This document shows positions 18,290 to 29,146 of a DNA stretch of 64,000 nt, one piece after another; position 1 is the stretch's first letter; every line of letters starts with the position of its first letter. The notes under the pieces are model-generated. The model was not told the origin of the DNA, did no database searches, and worked only from the letters and a program-made list of their open reading frames with translations. Origin of the DNA: Rhizobium sp. CB3090 (lineage in GTDB: Bacteria > Pseudomonadota > Alphaproteobacteria > Rhizobiales > Rhizobiaceae); contig NZ_CP121664.1 in NCBI RefSeq assembly GCF_029714285.1, positions 248,001-312,000 on the forward strand, written 5' to 3'. The translations under genes were made by a program, and so were the position numbers.

Positions 18290-19264
18290 ATGCGTTTCAA
18301 AGGTCTTGATCTAAATCTCCTCGTCGTGCTCGACGCCCTCATGACCGAGCGCAATCTTACGGCAGCGGCACGAAGTATCAATCTCAGCCAGCCAGCCATG
18401 AGCGCGGCTGTTGCGCGGTTGCGGACGTATTTCAACGATGATCTCTTCACAATGGTTGGCCGTGAACTTGTCCCAACGCCACGTGCCGAAAGGCTCGCCG
18501 TGGCAGTCCGGGAGGCTTTGCTGTATATCCAGCTCTCCGTTATTGCCTGGGAACCGTTCGACCCCGCTCATTCGGATCGCTGCTTCAAGATCATCCTCTC
18601 CGACTACGTCACGCTCCTGTTTTTTGAAAACGTCGTGAAGCGTTTGGCGAAGGAAGCTCCTGCTGTCAGCTTCGAGTTTGTCCCTGTTTCAGACGACTTC
18701 GCTGAGCTGCTCCAGCGCGGCGATGTCGACTTTCTTATTATGCCGGAAGTGTTGATGTCGAAGCATCCTCATGTGGCATTGTTCGACGATATTTTCGTGT
18801 GCGTAGGGTGCAGTACGAACAAGCAGTTATCAGAGCCATTCACGTTCGAGCAATACATGTCGATGGGGCACGTCGCCGTCAGGTTCGGAAATACCTGCAA
18901 GCCCGCGATTGACGAGTGGTATTTGCGCGAGCGGGGTTTCAAGCGACGTATCGAGGTCGTGGTGCAATCCTTTAGCATGATCCCACCCATGCTGTCTGGT
19001 ACCGACCGCATAGGGACAATGCCTCTGCGTCTGGCGCAGCACTACGCAAAAACGACACCCCTGCGCATCATGGAGCTCCCGCTTCCGATCGCGACGTTAA
19101 CCGAGGCTCTCCAATGGCCCGCGCTCCATAATAGCGATGCGGCAAGCCTCTGGATGCGGGAGACACTAATTCGGGAGGCGGCTCGGATGGCTCCGCCGCC
19201 GACTGCGGAACGTCAAGATGCTCTGACAATGAAGCCCAGTCGTCCGAAAGTTTACGCCGGATGA
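18290..19264 (+). CDS. nodD: NodD, LysR-family flavonoid-responsive regulator of nodulation genes
   Basis: 324 residues. The N-terminus [20 protein letters not shown] followed by [19 protein letters not shown] is the near-invariant NodD helix-turn-helix. Further NodD blocks are [45 protein letters not shown] and [17 protein letters not shown]. NodD binds nod boxes and activates nod genes with plant flavonoids. I start at ATG 18290, the conserved NodD start; an ATG at 18278 would add four residues. No nod genes are in the window, so this is one of probably several nodD copies. No nod box is evident upstream. The C-terminal tail after LPLPIATL is less typical. Confidence 0.93.
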   Translation: MRFKGLDLNLLVVLDALMTERNLTAAARSINLSQPAMSAAVARLRTYFNDDLFTMVGRELVPTPRAERLAVAVREALLYIQLSVIAWEPFDPAHSDRCFKIILSDYVTLLFFENVVKRLAKEAPAVSFEFVPVSDDFAELLQRGDVDFLIMPEVLMSKHPHVALFDDIFVCVGCSTNKQLSEPFTFEQYMSMGHVAVRFGNTCKPAIDEWYLRERGFKRRIEVVVQSFSMIPPMLSGTDRIGTMPLRLAQHYAKTTPLRIMELPLPIATLTEALQWPALHNSDAASLWMRETLIREAARMAPPPTAERQDALTMKPSRPKVYAG

Positions 19265-19681
19265 ATGCGCCGCTCGCTCGATGCGGCTGAAATGCAATTA
19301 AGCCTTCCAAGCTATGGGGCATGCGAGCCTGTCCGCGACCGGCGACCAAGAATATTGCCAACTCGCCTGGATCCCTCGCTTACCGCCGAGTCTAACAACG
19401 CATAAATTGCCAAGGCTGGTCTGATCAGTTTCGTCCGTGTCGCTCCGCACGGATATGCCTCTTTCGATCCCCGGGGCCATGATGCGGCAGAACAAACAGT
19501 TGGGTCTCAACTGGTTTGGCGTTGTTTCGAGGCAGAATTGGGTGCTTCGCTACTCGCACGATTTGATGTGGGATTGTCTCCAATTTTAAAAGTTCGTTGG
19601 ACCTGCTGTTGATCGTTGCCAACCTACGACACCCAACGATCTCCAGATTCTATCCGTTTACGCGACACCTTGCGTCCGATT
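19265..19681. other. nodD-nifH spacer upstream of the enhancer
   Basis: About 420 bp with no supported gene. It precedes the nifH regulatory module at 19682-19800. Confidence 0.45.
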
Positions 19682-19697
19682 TGTCGGGCCCGCGACA
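19682..19697. promoter_or_regulatory. NifA upstream activator sequence of nifH
   Basis: TGTCGGGCCCGCGACA is a perfect TGT-N10-ACA, and internally a near-complete palindrome (GTCGGGCCCGCGAC). Its centre is about 97 bp upstream of the promoter GG at 19787. Confidence 0.9.
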
Positions 19698-19784
19698 AAG
19701 GCCTGTCCAGTTTGCGCACATGTTTGGCGCGGCTAAATAGCTGAAAAACAATCAAGAGAGTTTCCCTTCAAGTCGGTCGCCAAC

Positions 19785-19800
19785 TTGGCATGCGTTTTGA
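19785..19800 (+). promoter_or_regulatory. Sigma-54 promoter of nifHDKENX, -12 GA variant
   Basis: TTGGCATGCGTTTTGA: GG at 19787-19788, 10 bases, GA at 19799-19800. Its position relative to enhancer and nifH start (about 73 bp to the ATG) makes it the nifH promoter despite GA instead of GC. It nearly equals the element at 8477-8492. Confidence 0.85.
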
Positions 19801-20766
<966 letters not shown>

Positions 20767-20780
20767 CCGCCGCTTTCGAC

Positions 20781-20810
20781 GGACGCGCCGGCCCTTGACC
20801 CGGCGCGTCC
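20781..20810 (+). terminator. Strong hairpin between nifH and nifD
   Basis: An 11-bp perfect inverted repeat, GGACGCGCCGG (20781-20791) and CCGGCGCGTCC (20800-20810), has an 8-base loop. A second smaller hairpin follows (ACGCGCCTC...GAGGCGT, about 20820-20840). There is only a short T run, so it is more likely a partial terminator or an mRNA-stabilising end that raises NifH above NifDK than a full stop. Confidence 0.7.
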
Positions 20811-20869
20811 TTCCCGAGAACGCGCCTCAGCGCGAGGCGTCATCCGAACCTTAAAAGAGGGCAGGCCCT

Positions 20870-22372
20870 ATGAGCCTCGACTACGAGAATGACGGCACAT
20901 TGCATGAAAAGCTGATTGCTGACGTGCTGTCGCAGTATCCGGACAAGGCGGCGAAGCGCCGCAACAAGCACCTCAGCGTTGCAACGGGCGGAGAGGCGAC
21001 CGACCAGGAGGACGACGTCCTTTCCGAATGCAGTGTCAAATCGAATATCAAATCCATTCCAGGCGTTATGACGATCCGCGGCTGCGCCTATGCCGGCTCC
21101 AAAGGGGTCGTGTGGGGCCCGATCAAGGACATGGTCCACCTATCCCATGGACCGGTTGGGTGCGGCCATTATTCCTGGTCGCAGCGTCGCAATTATTATG
21201 TCGGCACGACAGGGATCGACACCTTCGTGACGATGCAGTTCACCTCCGACTTCCAGGAAAAAGACATCGTTTTCGGCGGCGACAAGACGCTGGACAAGAT
21301 CATCGATGAGATCGAGGAATTATTCCCGCTGAACAAGGGCATCAGCATCCAATCCGAATGCCCGATCGGTCTGATTGGCGACGACATCGAGGCTGTGTCG
21401 CGCAAGAAGGCGAAGGAATACGAAAAGACGATCGTGCCGGTGCGCTGCGAGGGCTTCCGCGGCGTATCGCAGTCACTTGGCCATCATATTGCCAACGATT
21501 CCATCCGCGACTGGGTGTTCGACAAAACCGACGCCGAGTTCGAGGCGGGTCCTTACGACGTCAACGTCGTCGGCGATTACAATATCGGCGGCGACGCATG
21601 GGCCACGCGCATCCTCCTGGAGGAGATGGGGTTGCGCGTGGTCGCCAACTGGTCGGGAGACGCAACGCTTGCCGAACTGGAGCGGGCGCCTAAGGCCAAA
21701 CTCAACCTCATCCACTGCTACCGGTCGATGAACTACATCTGTCGGCACATGGAGGAAAAGTACGCCATTCCGTGGATGGAATACAATTTCTTTGGTCCTT
21801 CGCAGATCGAAGCCTCTTTACGCAAGATTGCCAAGCATTTTGGGTCGGAAATCGAGGAAAAGACCGAGAAAGTCATCGCCAAGTACCGACCTCTGGTGGA
21901 CGCTGTCATCGCCAAATACCGACCACGTCTCGAAGGCAAGACAGTGATGCTCTACGTCGGCGGTTTGCGTCCTCGTCACGTGGTTACGGCCTACGAGGAC
22001 CTCGGCATGGAGATCGTCGGCACCGGCTACGAGTTCGCCCACAACGACGACTATCAGCGCACCGGACACTACGTGAAAAAAGGCACGCTCATCTATGACG
22101 ACGTGACCGGTTATGAACTGGAAAAGTTCATCGAGGGTATCCGCCCCGATCTCGTTGGCTCCGGTATCAAGGAAAAGTACCCGGTGCAGAAGATGGGCAT
22201 TCCGTTCCGCCAAATGCATTCGTGGGATTACTCCGGCCCCTATCATGGCTACGACGGCTTTGCCATCTTCGCCAAAGACATGGACCTCGCCATCAACAAT
22301 CCAGTCTGGGATCTCTACGACGCCCCCTGGAAGAAAAAGGTCGCGCCGGCTGAGGCGGTTGCGGCCGAATGA
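20870..22372 (+). CDS. nifD: Nitrogenase MoFe protein alpha chain
   Basis: 500 residues. NifD holds the FeMo-cofactor and shares the P-cluster with NifK. P-cluster cysteines lie in [35 protein letters not shown] and [11 protein letters not shown]. The cofactor cysteine is in [17 protein letters not shown] and the cofactor histidine in [14 protein letters not shown]. Start ATG 20870 has AAGAGGG upstream. The short internal echo VIAKYRP...VIAKYRP near residues 340-355 is, to my knowledge, common in rhizobial NifD. Expressed from the nifH promoter. Confidence 0.98.
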   Translation: MSLDYENDGTLHEKLIADVLSQYPDKAAKRRNKHLSVATGGEATDQEDDVLSECSVKSNIKSIPGVMTIRGCAYAGSKGVVWGPIKDMVHLSHGPVGCGHYSWSQRRNYYVGTTGIDTFVTMQFTSDFQEKDIVFGGDKTLDKIIDEIEELFPLNKGISIQSECPIGLIGDDIEAVSRKKAKEYEKTIVPVRCEGFRGVSQSLGHHIANDSIRDWVFDKTDAEFEAGPYDVNVVGDYNIGGDAWATRILLEEMGLRVVANWSGDATLAELERAPKAKLNLIHCYRSMNYICRHMEEKYAIPWMEYNFFGPSQIEASLRKIAKHFGSEIEEKTEKVIAKYRPLVDAVIAKYRPRLEGKTVMLYVGGLRPRHVVTAYEDLGMEIVGTGYEFAHNDDYQRTGHYVKKGTLIYDDVTGYELEKFIEGIRPDLVGSGIKEKYPVQKMGIPFRQMHSWDYSGPYHGYDGFAIFAKDMDLAINNPVWDLYDAPWKKKVAPAEAVAAE

Positions 22373-22374
22373 GG

Positions 22375-22408
22375 GCCTGGCCTGTCTTGGAGCAGGGGCA
22401 GGCTAGGC
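22375..22408 (+). repeat. Hairpin between nifD and nifK
   Basis: GCCTGGCCTG (22375-22384) pairs with CAGGCTAGGC (22399-22408) with one mismatch and a 14-base loop. It begins 3 bp after the nifD stop and may modulate nifD/nifK transcript stability. Confidence 0.5.
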
Positions 22409-22497
22409 TCTCGCCGCGGAGTTGATCCGCACACCTTAAACATCTCGACGTTCTTTGCCGCCACCGGTGCGGCACGATGAAAAGAAAGGCGAATACC

Positions 22498-24039
22498 ATG
22501 CCGCAGTCGGCCGAAAAAATTCTCGACCACGCGCCCCTGTTCCGCGAGCCGGAATACAGGCGAATGCTTGCCGAAAAGAAGCTGAATTTCGAATGTCCGC
22601 ACCCGGACCAGATCGTTACCGATCAAGGCGAGTTCACCAAGAGCTGGGAATACAGGGAGAAAAATCTCGCCCGCGAAGCCCTCGTGATCAATCCCGCCAA
22701 GGCCTGCCAGCCGCTCGGCGCCGTCTTTGCTGCCGCCGGCTTCGAGCGGACCATGTCCTTCGTCCATGGCAGTCAGGGCTGCGTTGCCTATTACAGGTCG
22801 CACCTTTCACGACATTTCAAGGAGCCTTCGTCGGCGGTTTCGTCCTCCATGACCGAAGACGCCGCGGTATTCGGCGGGCTGAAGAACATGGTCGATGGGC
22901 TCGCCAACACCTATGCGCTCTACGACCCGTCGATGATTGCCGTCTCGACCACCTGCATGGCGGAGGTCATCGGCGACGATTTGCACGGCTTCATCGAAAA
23001 CGCCAAGAACGAAGGCTCGGTCCCCTCCGACTTCGATGTTCCTTTCGCCCACACACCCGCCTTTGTCGGCAGCCACGTCGACGGCTATGACGGCATGGTC
23101 AAGGGCATCCTGGAGCACTTCTGGAAGGGCAGGGAGCGCAAGGAACCGAACGGCACCATCAACATCATTCCCGGCTTCGACGGGTTCTGCGTCGGCAACA
23201 ACCGCGAGCTCAAGCGCCTGCTCAACCTCATGGGCGTGTCATATACCCTCATCCAGGATGCATCCGACCAGTTCGATACTCCCTCGGACGGCATGTATCG
23301 CATGTATGATGGCGGCACAACGATCGGAGACGTCAAGGAAGCTCTTGGCGCCGACGCGACACTATCGCTGCAGCACTACAACACCCGCAAGACGCTGGAA
23401 TATTGCAAAGAGCTCGGACAGCCGACCGCTTCCTTCCATTATCCGATTGGCGTCGCCGCGACCGACGAATTGCTGATGAAAATCTCGGTGATTTCCGGCA
23501 AGGATATTCCTTCCGCGATCGGATTGGAGCGCGGGCGGCTCGTCGACGCCATGGCGGACAGCCAAGCCTGGCTGCACGGAAAGAAATACGCGATCTACGG
23601 CGATCCAGATTTTGTCTATGCGGTGGCCCGGTTCGTGATGGAAACCGGCGGCGAGCCGATACATTGCCTTGCCACCAACGGCACATCCGCCTGGGAAGAC
23701 GAAATGAAGGCATTGCTGGCATCCTCGCCTTTCGGAAAGGATGCCAAAGTCTGGGCGGGCAAGGACCTCTGGGCACTGCGCTCGCTGCTCTTCACCGAAC
23801 CGGTGGACCTCTTGATCGGCAATTCCTATGGCAAGTATCTGGAGCGCGACACCGGCACGCCGCTGATCCGCCTGACCTTTCCGATTTTCGACCGGCATCA
23901 TCACCATCGCTTCCCGCTGATGGGCTACCAAGGCGGGCTGCGTGTCTTAACGACAATCCTCGACACGATATTCGACAAACTTGACCGCGAGACGAGCCAA
24001 ACAGGTGTCACGGATTATTCCTATGACCTCACACGCTAA
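22498..24039 (+). CDS. nifK: Nitrogenase MoFe protein beta chain
   Basis: 513 residues from ATG 22498 ([20 protein letters not shown]), the standard rhizobial start; an in-frame ATG at 22477 would add seven residues. P-cluster cysteines are visible in [35 protein letters not shown] and [12 protein letters not shown]. NifK forms the alpha2-beta2 MoFe protein with NifD. GAAAGG precedes the start. It follows nifD after a 125-bp spacer with a hairpin, and its last 17 bases overlap nifE. Confidence 0.98.
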   Translation: MPQSAEKILDHAPLFREPEYRRMLAEKKLNFECPHPDQIVTDQGEFTKSWEYREKNLAREALVINPAKACQPLGAVFAAAGFERTMSFVHGSQGCVAYYRSHLSRHFKEPSSAVSSSMTEDAAVFGGLKNMVDGLANTYALYDPSMIAVSTTCMAEVIGDDLHGFIENAKNEGSVPSDFDVPFAHTPAFVGSHVDGYDGMVKGILEHFWKGRERKEPNGTINIIPGFDGFCVGNNRELKRLLNLMGVSYTLIQDASDQFDTPSDGMYRMYDGGTTIGDVKEALGADATLSLQHYNTRKTLEYCKELGQPTASFHYPIGVAATDELLMKISVISGKDIPSAIGLERGRLVDAMADSQAWLHGKKYAIYGDPDFVYAVARFVMETGGEPIHCLATNGTSAWEDEMKALLASSPFGKDAKVWAGKDLWALRSLLFTEPVDLLIGNSYGKYLERDTGTPLIRLTFPIFDRHHHHRFPLMGYQGGLRVLTTILDTIFDKLDRETSQTGVTDYSYDLTR

Positions 24040-25597
24040 CGGCAAACGATCGGCTCCGCCGCCAAGCGCCTTGCGATCGGCATCCAAGACCGTCGCAAGG
24101 CGCTCGCTCGATGCCAGGATCCAGGAGGTCTTCGACGAGCCCGCTTGCGAGACGAACCGCGGCAAAGATGCCAGCGTGCGCAAGAAGGGCTGTTCCAAGC
24201 CGCTCACTCCCGGGGCAGCAGCCGGCGGCTGCGCGTTCGACGGGGCAAAGATCGTGCTGCAGCCGATCACCGACGTCGCGCATCTCATTCATGGTACGCT
24301 CGCCTGCGAAGGCAATTCCTGGGACAACCGCGGTACTGCTTCGTCCGGCCCGACGCTTTGGCGCACGAGCTTCACCACCGATCTTACCGAACTCGACGTG
24401 GTGATGGGTCACGGCGAGCGGAAGCTCTTTAAAGCGATACGCGAGATCAAGGAAACATACGCGCCCCCGGCATTCTTCGTCTATTCGACGTGCGTTACGG
24501 CGCTGATCGGTGACGACATCGAAGCCGTCTGCAAGCGTGCTGCGGAAAAATTCGGGCTGCCGGTAGTGCCTGTCAACGCGCCCGGCTTTTCCGGCTCCAA
24601 GAACCTTGGAAACAAACTCGCCGGCGAGACGCTGCTCGATCATGTCATCGGCACCGTGGAGCCCGACGATGCCGGTCCCTACGACATCAATATTCTCGGC
24701 GAATTCAACCTCTCCGGCGAGTTCTGGCTGGTAAAGCCGCTTCTCGACCGGCTCGGTATTCGCGTGCGCGCCTGCATCCCCGGTGACGCGCGTTATCGTG
24801 ACATTGCCTCGGCGCATCGTGCCCGGGCAGCGATGATGGTGTGCTCGACCGCCCTCATAAATCTTGCCCGCAAGATGGAGGAACTCTGGGATATTCCGTT
24901 CTTCGAAGGTTCCTTCTACGGCATCACCGACACGTCGCAATCGCTGCGGCAGATCGCTGAGCTGATCGTCAGGAAGGGTGCCGATCCGGAAATTCTTGCG
25001 CGCACCGAGGCTCTGATCGCAGAGCAGGAGGCGATTGCATGGAAAAAGCTCGCGGCATACCGTCCGCGGCTTCAAGGCAAGCGCGTGCTCCTCAATACCG
25101 GGGGTGTGAAGGCCTGGTCGGTCGCCCATGCGCTGATGGAGATCGGCGTCGAAATTGTCGGCACCTCGACCAAGAAGTCGACGGCCGAAGACAAGGAACG
25201 CATCAAACAGATTCTGAAGGACGACAACCATATCTTCGAATCGATGCGACCGAGCGAGCTCTACGACTTTCTCGCAGAAGGCAAGGCCGACATCATGTTG
25301 TCGGGCGGGCGCACGCAATTCATCGCGCTGAAGGCCAAAACGCCTTGGCTCGATATCAACCAGGAACGCCACCACCCCTATGCCGGCTATGACGGTATGG
25401 TCGAGCTCGTTCGCCAGATCGATCTTGCCATACACAATCCGATCTGGAGTGAGGTGCGAGAGCCGGCACCCTGGGAATGCCCACCTGTGCCGGAGGCTCG
25501 AGTGCCAAGCGGGCAGGGCAAGACCGAAACTTCCTGCCCTTCAAGAACGCCGTCGCCACTCTCGCCAGTGGCTTCCGCAACTGGTGAGGAAAGCTGA
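24023..25597 (+). CDS. nifE: NifE, FeMo-cofactor scaffold alpha subunit
   Basis: 524 residues from ATG 24023; a start at 23981 is also open. NifE pairs with NifN as the scaffold where the NifB cluster is matured with Mo and homocitrate. Key blocks: [70 protein letters not shown] and [12 protein letters not shown]. The first about 20 residues before [15 protein letters not shown] look like an added leader. The C-terminal tail after [10 protein letters not shown] is long and poorly conserved. It overlaps the end of nifK and ends in a TGATG overlap with nifN, indicating translational coupling. Confidence 0.97.
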   Translation: MTSHANGKRSAPPPSALRSASKTVARRSLDARIQEVFDEPACETNRGKDASVRKKGCSKPLTPGAAAGGCAFDGAKIVLQPITDVAHLIHGTLACEGNSWDNRGTASSGPTLWRTSFTTDLTELDVVMGHGERKLFKAIREIKETYAPPAFFVYSTCVTALIGDDIEAVCKRAAEKFGLPVVPVNAPGFSGSKNLGNKLAGETLLDHVIGTVEPDDAGPYDINILGEFNLSGEFWLVKPLLDRLGIRVRACIPGDARYRDIASAHRARAAMMVCSTALINLARKMEELWDIPFFEGSFYGITDTSQSLRQIAELIVRKGADPEILARTEALIAEQEAIAWKKLAAYRPRLQGKRVLLNTGGVKAWSVAHALMEIGVEIVGTSTKKSTAEDKERIKQILKDDNHIFESMRPSELYDFLAEGKADIMLSGGRTQFIALKAKTPWLDINQERHHPYAGYDGMVELVRQIDLAIHNPIWSEVREPAPWECPPVPEARVPSGQGKTETSCPSRTPSPLSPVASATGEES

Positions 25598-26988
25598 TGG
25601 CATGCATTCTCCCGCAGACCAAGTCGGCGGCGGTCAACCCGCTGAAGTCGTCCCAGCCCCTGGGCGCGGCCTTGGCCTATCTCGGCGTCGATGGTGCTAT
25701 ACCGTTGTTCCACGGCAGCCAAGGCTGCACCAGCTTCGCGCTGGTGCTCTTCGTGCGCCATTTCAAGGAAGCGATTCCCCTGCAGACAACGGCGATGGAC
25801 GCAGTGGCGACGATCCTCGGCGGCGCCGGCAATCTGGAAGAGGCGCTCCTTAATCTTAAAACACGCGCCAAACCGAAGCTGATCGGAATCTGCACGACGG
25901 CGCTGGTCGAAACCCGCGGCGAGAATTTCGAGGGCGATCTTGCCAATATCAAGTCGGAGCGTGCCGAAGAGCTAGCAGGTACCGAGGTCGTGCTAGCGAG
26001 CACACCGGATTTCGACGGTGCGATCGAGGAGGGTTGGGCAAAGGCCGTCACCTCCATGATCGAAGGCATTACGGCCCCAGGCGGGCGGCCCCGCGATCTG
26101 AAGAAGATTGCGATCCTCCCAGGTTGGCACCTGACGGTCGCCGATATTGAACTGCTGCGCGAAACGGTCGAAAGCTTTGGTCTCAAGCCCGTGATCCTGC
26201 CGGACGTCTCTGGTTCCCTCGACGGTACGGTTCCTGACGACCGTTGGGTGCCGACCACCTACGGCGGTACGAAGGTCGAGGAAATCCGCGAACTCGGTAC
26301 CTGCTTCCAGGCGATTGCGATCGGCGAGCACATGCGCACGGCCGCCGCGGCGCTGCAGGCAAAGACCGGCGTGCCTTATGTCCTCTTCGAGCAGCTTGTC
26401 GGCTTAAAGGCAATCGACCGTTTCATGACCATGCTGGCGATGATCGCCGGCAATCCTGTGCCGGCCACGGTGCGGCGGCGCCGCGCCCAATTGCAGGACG
26501 CACTCCTCGACGGTCATTTCCATTTCGGCGGCAAGCGTGTCGCGATTGCCGCCGAGCCGGATCATCTTTTTCAACTTGCAACGTTCTTCAAGGGTGTGGG
26601 CGCTGAAATAGTCGCCGCCGTGGCGACCACCGGCACCAGCTGCATTCTGCAGAAGATGCCGGCCGACGCTGTGCAGGTCGGTGACCTTTCCGATCTGGAG
26701 ACCATGGCGCGTCACGCTGGCGGTGACTTGATCGTGACCCATTCCCATGGCCGTCAGGCGGCCGAGCGGCTTGGCGTGCCGCTGATGAGGGTCGGCTTTC
26801 CGATCTTCGATCGGCTGGGCAGCCCGCATAAGAAAACCATTCTCTACGAGGGCGCGCGCAACTTTCTGTTCGAGGCCGCCAACATTTTCCAGTCGAACTG
26901 CCGCCGGCCGAGCCCCGAAGCGCTCAATCCCTTGCAAGATATGGAGGCAAAAAATGACCGCTGTCCGACGACTTTCACTCGTCACTGA
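25597..26988 (+). CDS. nifN: NifN, FeMo-cofactor scaffold beta subunit
   Basis: 463 residues starting at the ATG that shares a base with the nifE stop. Blocks typical of NifN: NPLKSSQPLGAALAYLGVDG, PLFHGSQGCTSFALVLFVRH, IGICTTALVETRGEN and RVGFPIFDRLGSPHK. It pairs with NifE. The 3' end overlaps nifX by 35 bp in another frame, so the last roughly ten residues (NDRCPTTFTRH) are encoded within nifX. Confidence 0.96.
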   Translation: MACILPQTKSAAVNPLKSSQPLGAALAYLGVDGAIPLFHGSQGCTSFALVLFVRHFKEAIPLQTTAMDAVATILGGAGNLEEALLNLKTRAKPKLIGICTTALVETRGENFEGDLANIKSERAEELAGTEVVLASTPDFDGAIEEGWAKAVTSMIEGITAPGGRPRDLKKIAILPGWHLTVADIELLRETVESFGLKPVILPDVSGSLDGTVPDDRWVPTTYGGTKVEEIRELGTCFQAIAIGEHMRTAAAALQAKTGVPYVLFEQLVGLKAIDRFMTMLAMIAGNPVPATVRRRRAQLQDALLDGHFHFGGKRVAIAAEPDHLFQLATFFKGVGAEIVAAVATTGTSCILQKMPADAVQVGDLSDLETMARHAGGDLIVTHSHGRQAAERLGVPLMRVGFPIFDRLGSPHKKTILYEGARNFLFEAANIFQSNCRRPSPEALNPLQDMEAKNDRCPTTFTRH

Positions 26989-27454
26989 CGAGGGACCGGT
27001 ACCTGCCCCAGAATGCCCGAAGGGAGTTCTGCGCGTTGCGATCGCGACGCAGGACCTGAAGAGGCTCAACGCACATTTCGGATCTGCCAAGCTTTTTGCT
27101 GTCTATGACGTCACCCCAACCGGTTGGGAAATCGTCGAAGCCGTCGATTTTGGCGAAGCAACTGACGAAAGCGGCAAGCACACGAACGACGGCGGCACTG
27201 ATCGCATCACGATGAGGGTCGAGGCGTTGAAGGGATGTCATCTGCTGTTCTGCCTGGCGATCGGCGGCCCCTCCGCCGCGAAGGTCGTCGCGGCAAAAAT
27301 CCATCCGATCAAAGTGCCGGAGCCATCGCCCATCGAGGAGGTCCTGACGCGCACCCAGACCATGCTGAAAACTGCCCCGCCGCCATGGCTGCGCAAGGTG
27401 CTTGCAGACGCCGGGATGGGTCTCGCCAAGCCGTTCTTCGACGATGAGGATTAA
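26954..27454 (+). CDS. nifX: NifX, FeMo-cofactor precursor carrier
   Basis: 166 residues. NifX binds the NifB cluster/VK cluster and shuttles it to NifEN. Family blocks: LRVAIATQDLKRLNAHFGSAKLF, YDVTPTGWEIVEAVDF, CHLLFCLAIGGPSAAKVV and HPIKVPEPSPIEEVL. Start ATG 26954 lies within the 3' end of nifN and is preceded by GGAGG, which argues for coupling. Normal length. Confidence 0.95.
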   Translation: MTAVRRLSLVTDEGPVPAPECPKGVLRVAIATQDLKRLNAHFGSAKLFAVYDVTPTGWEIVEAVDFGEATDESGKHTNDGGTDRITMRVEALKGCHLLFCLAIGGPSAAKVVAAKIHPIKVPEPSPIEEVLTRTQTMLKTAPPPWLRKVLADAGMGLAKPFFDDED

Positions 27455-27466
27455 AGGAGATCGGAG

Positions 27467-27955
27467 ATGACTTCGCCTATCAGCCTCGCCAACCCAGTCG
27501 CAGATGATGATAGCGACGCAATGGCAACCCCGTTCATGAAACGCCTGGTTCGCTTGGTGAGGGCCCAGGATACTCATGGGTCGTGGGATGGAAAATCGGA
27601 CACCGACCTGCTTGCCGATTTCATTGTGACGAAGGAGCAGCGCCGCCAGATGCCAATCATCGGCGACCCCGATCCGGACGTGATTTGGAGGCTTCAGATC
27701 TTTTACACCTGCGTCGGCCTTGAAATCGAGGGGCATTCCGGCCTCGTCGCCTCCTCGATCGTGACGATGAATCCCGAGGGCTTCGGGCGAGTGGTTCTCA
27801 CGACAGGGCGCTTGGTCGTTTTGTCGAAGACGCTCCGAGACGTGCATCGGTTCGGCTTCGAGACGCTTCGCAAACTCGCCGAGGCCGGCACGAAATTGGT
27901 CGATGATGCGATCGTCGCCATCAAAGCCTATCCCGACGTGGCGCGGGCGCCATGA
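27467..27955 (+). CDS. NifX-associated protein (DUF269)
   Basis: 162 residues following nifX after 12 bp, with AAAGGAGATCGGAG before the ATG. Blocks such as MKRLVRLVRAQDTHGSWDGK, LLADFIVTKEQRRQMPIIGDPDPDVIWR, GRVVLTTGRLVVLSK and DVHRFGFETLRKLAEAG define the DUF269 family, found almost only next to nifX. In some bacteria it is the NafY/NifX companion; its exact role is unsettled. From memory it corresponds to y4vQ in NGR234. Confidence 0.93.
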   Translation: MTSPISLANPVADDDSDAMATPFMKRLVRLVRAQDTHGSWDGKSDTDLLADFIVTKEQRRQMPIIGDPDPDVIWRLQIFYTCVGLEIEGHSGLVASSIVTMNPEGFGRVVLTTGRLVVLSKTLRDVHRFGFETLRKLAEAGTKLVDDAIVAIKAYPDVARAP

Positions 27956-27979
27956 AATCGGTTTTTGAGGAAAAAGATA

Positions 27980-28183
27980 ATGTCAGACATTGTGGAGCAG
28001 CTTAAGAAGGTCCGTAAACTCCAGTCACGAGCGGCAACTGCGAAAATGGAGTTGCACGACCTTGCCGAGGACCTCCCGGTCAACTGGCCTAAGATCAAGA
28101 CGATCGCAGAAAAAACGTTCGACGCGTTCGCCGAGTTGAACACGGCGAAGAAAGAGCTTGCGGTATTGGAGGAATCCCGATGA
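27980..28183 (+). CDS. CCE_0567/DUF683-type nitrogen fixation protein
   Basis: 67 residues, mostly alpha-helical (MSDIVEQLKKVRKLQSRAAT...), ending EELAVLEESR-like. The small Rop-like four-helix family occurs in nif operons between DUF269 and fdxB. I start at ATG 27980 with TGAGGAAAAAG upstream; an in-frame start at 27965 would add five residues. Its stop overlaps the fdxB start (ATGA). Function unknown; possibly a metal-binding helper. Confidence 0.85.
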   Translation: MSDIVEQLKKVRKLQSRAATAKMELHDLAEDLPVNWPKIKTIAEKTFDAFAELNTAKKELAVLEESR

Positions 28184-28509
28184 CGGGGTCTTTCGTTACC
28201 CGCGATGGATCCAACTGGATGCCGGAGTATCTGACCGGCATCGATGGTAAAACTTGCATCGGCTGCGGCCGCTGTTTCAAGGTCTGCTCGCGCGACGTCA
28301 TGCACCTTTACGGCGCCAATGAAGGGGGTGAAATCCTGGGCATCTGCGATGACGAGGACGACGACTTCGATGGCGAACTCAGTCGTATGATTATGGTCGT
28401 GGACCAGGAAGGGCGCTGTATCGGCTGCGGCGCCTGCGTCCGCGTCTGCCCGAAGAACTGTCAGCTTCATATAGCGGCTGACAAGCTCGCTTCATGTGCT
28501 GGCGCATAA
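28180..28509 (+). CDS. fdxB: nif-specific ferredoxin III (FdxB)
   Basis: 109 residues with two 4Fe-4S motifs, CIGCGRCFKVCSRDV and CIGCGACVRVCPKNC, separated by an acidic insert (CDDEDDDFDGEL). The long insert and C-terminal tail are characteristic of FdxB from nif operons. It is probably an electron carrier for nitrogenase cofactor assembly or for nitrogenase itself. Translationally coupled to the preceding gene through ATGA. Last firm member of the nifH operon. Confidence 0.94.
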   Translation: MTGSFVTRDGSNWMPEYLTGIDGKTCIGCGRCFKVCSRDVMHLYGANEGGEILGICDDEDDDFDGELSRMIMVVDQEGRCIGCGACVRVCPKNCQLHIAADKLASCAGA

Positions 28510-28524
28510 ACCTGGAGAACGACG

Positions 28525-28788
28525 GTGCCTTTTGCAATTTTCTGTCGCCTCCTGCAACTAATCACGTGCGTCAGCCTTCTAGGCACTTACCTCGTTTCCC
28601 ATTCCATCCTCAGAGCAATGGTCACGACGTTGGGTATTTGGCTCCTTCTTCAGGTGGTCTATTTCGCAAGCGTGCTCTTCCTGATGTGGCGAGCTAGTTG
28701 CGCTTCAAAGAGGAGCCGGCGGGTCTTGCGGTTCGATGATCGCGAGGAAATGCGCTACCGGCCAGAGCATTGCGAGAAGAAACACTGA
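28525..28788 (+). CDS. Small membrane protein resembling exopolysaccharide repressors (ExoX/Psi type)
   Basis: 87 residues from GTG 28525, with TGGAGAA 9 bp upstream. Two hydrophobic helices (about 5-27 and 32-54) are followed by a short, strongly basic cytoplasmic tail (RASCASKRSRRVLRF). The pattern LLLQVVYFASVLFLMWR resembles the second helix of ExoX/PsiA-type proteins, which lower exopolysaccharide synthesis in rhizobia; psi genes are known near nif/nod genes. It is 15 bp after fdxB and probably cotranscribed. The identification rests on size, topology and one motif. Confidence 0.55.
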   Translation: MPFAIFCRLLQLITCVSLLGTYLVSHSILRAMVTTLGIWLLLQVVYFASVLFLMWRASCASKRSRRVLRFDDREEMRYRPEHCEKKH

Positions 28789-29146
28789 ACTACTCCGATG
28801 TCCTCCCAGCTTGGCTCGATGGTGCGGTTTGCTGCCCTTGAGGGCCGGGAATTGATCAGTTGTGAGCCTCGGGCTGCTTAGAAGGGACATTGATCATCGA
28901 GCATGACGTTATTGGAGCAACTACACGACATGACCGTCGGCGATCGCTTCCAGTGTTGCAACTGAGAGTTTATTGTTTGTTTCATCGGCATTGACGTTGA
29001 AGCTGTGAGCACCGGCCTGGATTGCGTCGTCTCGATGCCAACGAAGGCAAGGGGACAATGGGATCTTTGGAACGTGGGAGGGTGCCGTTAGTCGCTTAAG
29101 GATCGCGCATAACTGACTGGATTTAAAGCCACATTGGAAGAGATAA
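28789..29146. other. Spacer between the nif operon and acdS
   Basis: 358 bp without a supported gene. I searched for NifA and sigma-54 elements because acdS is NifA2-controlled in Mesorhizobium loti. I found only a TGG-N10-ACA near match at about 29118 and no GG-N10-GC promoter, so how acdS is expressed here is not visible. Confidence 0.45.

Noticed and set aside
24029..25435. 468-codon minus-strand frame opposite nifE
   Set aside because: Shadow of nifE; low-complexity, arginine-rich composition and no motifs.
28789..29146. NifA/sigma-54 module for acdS, expected from Mesorhizobium
   Set aside because: The best enhancer-like match has one mismatch, and no GG-N10-GC/GA promoter stands at a suitable distance.
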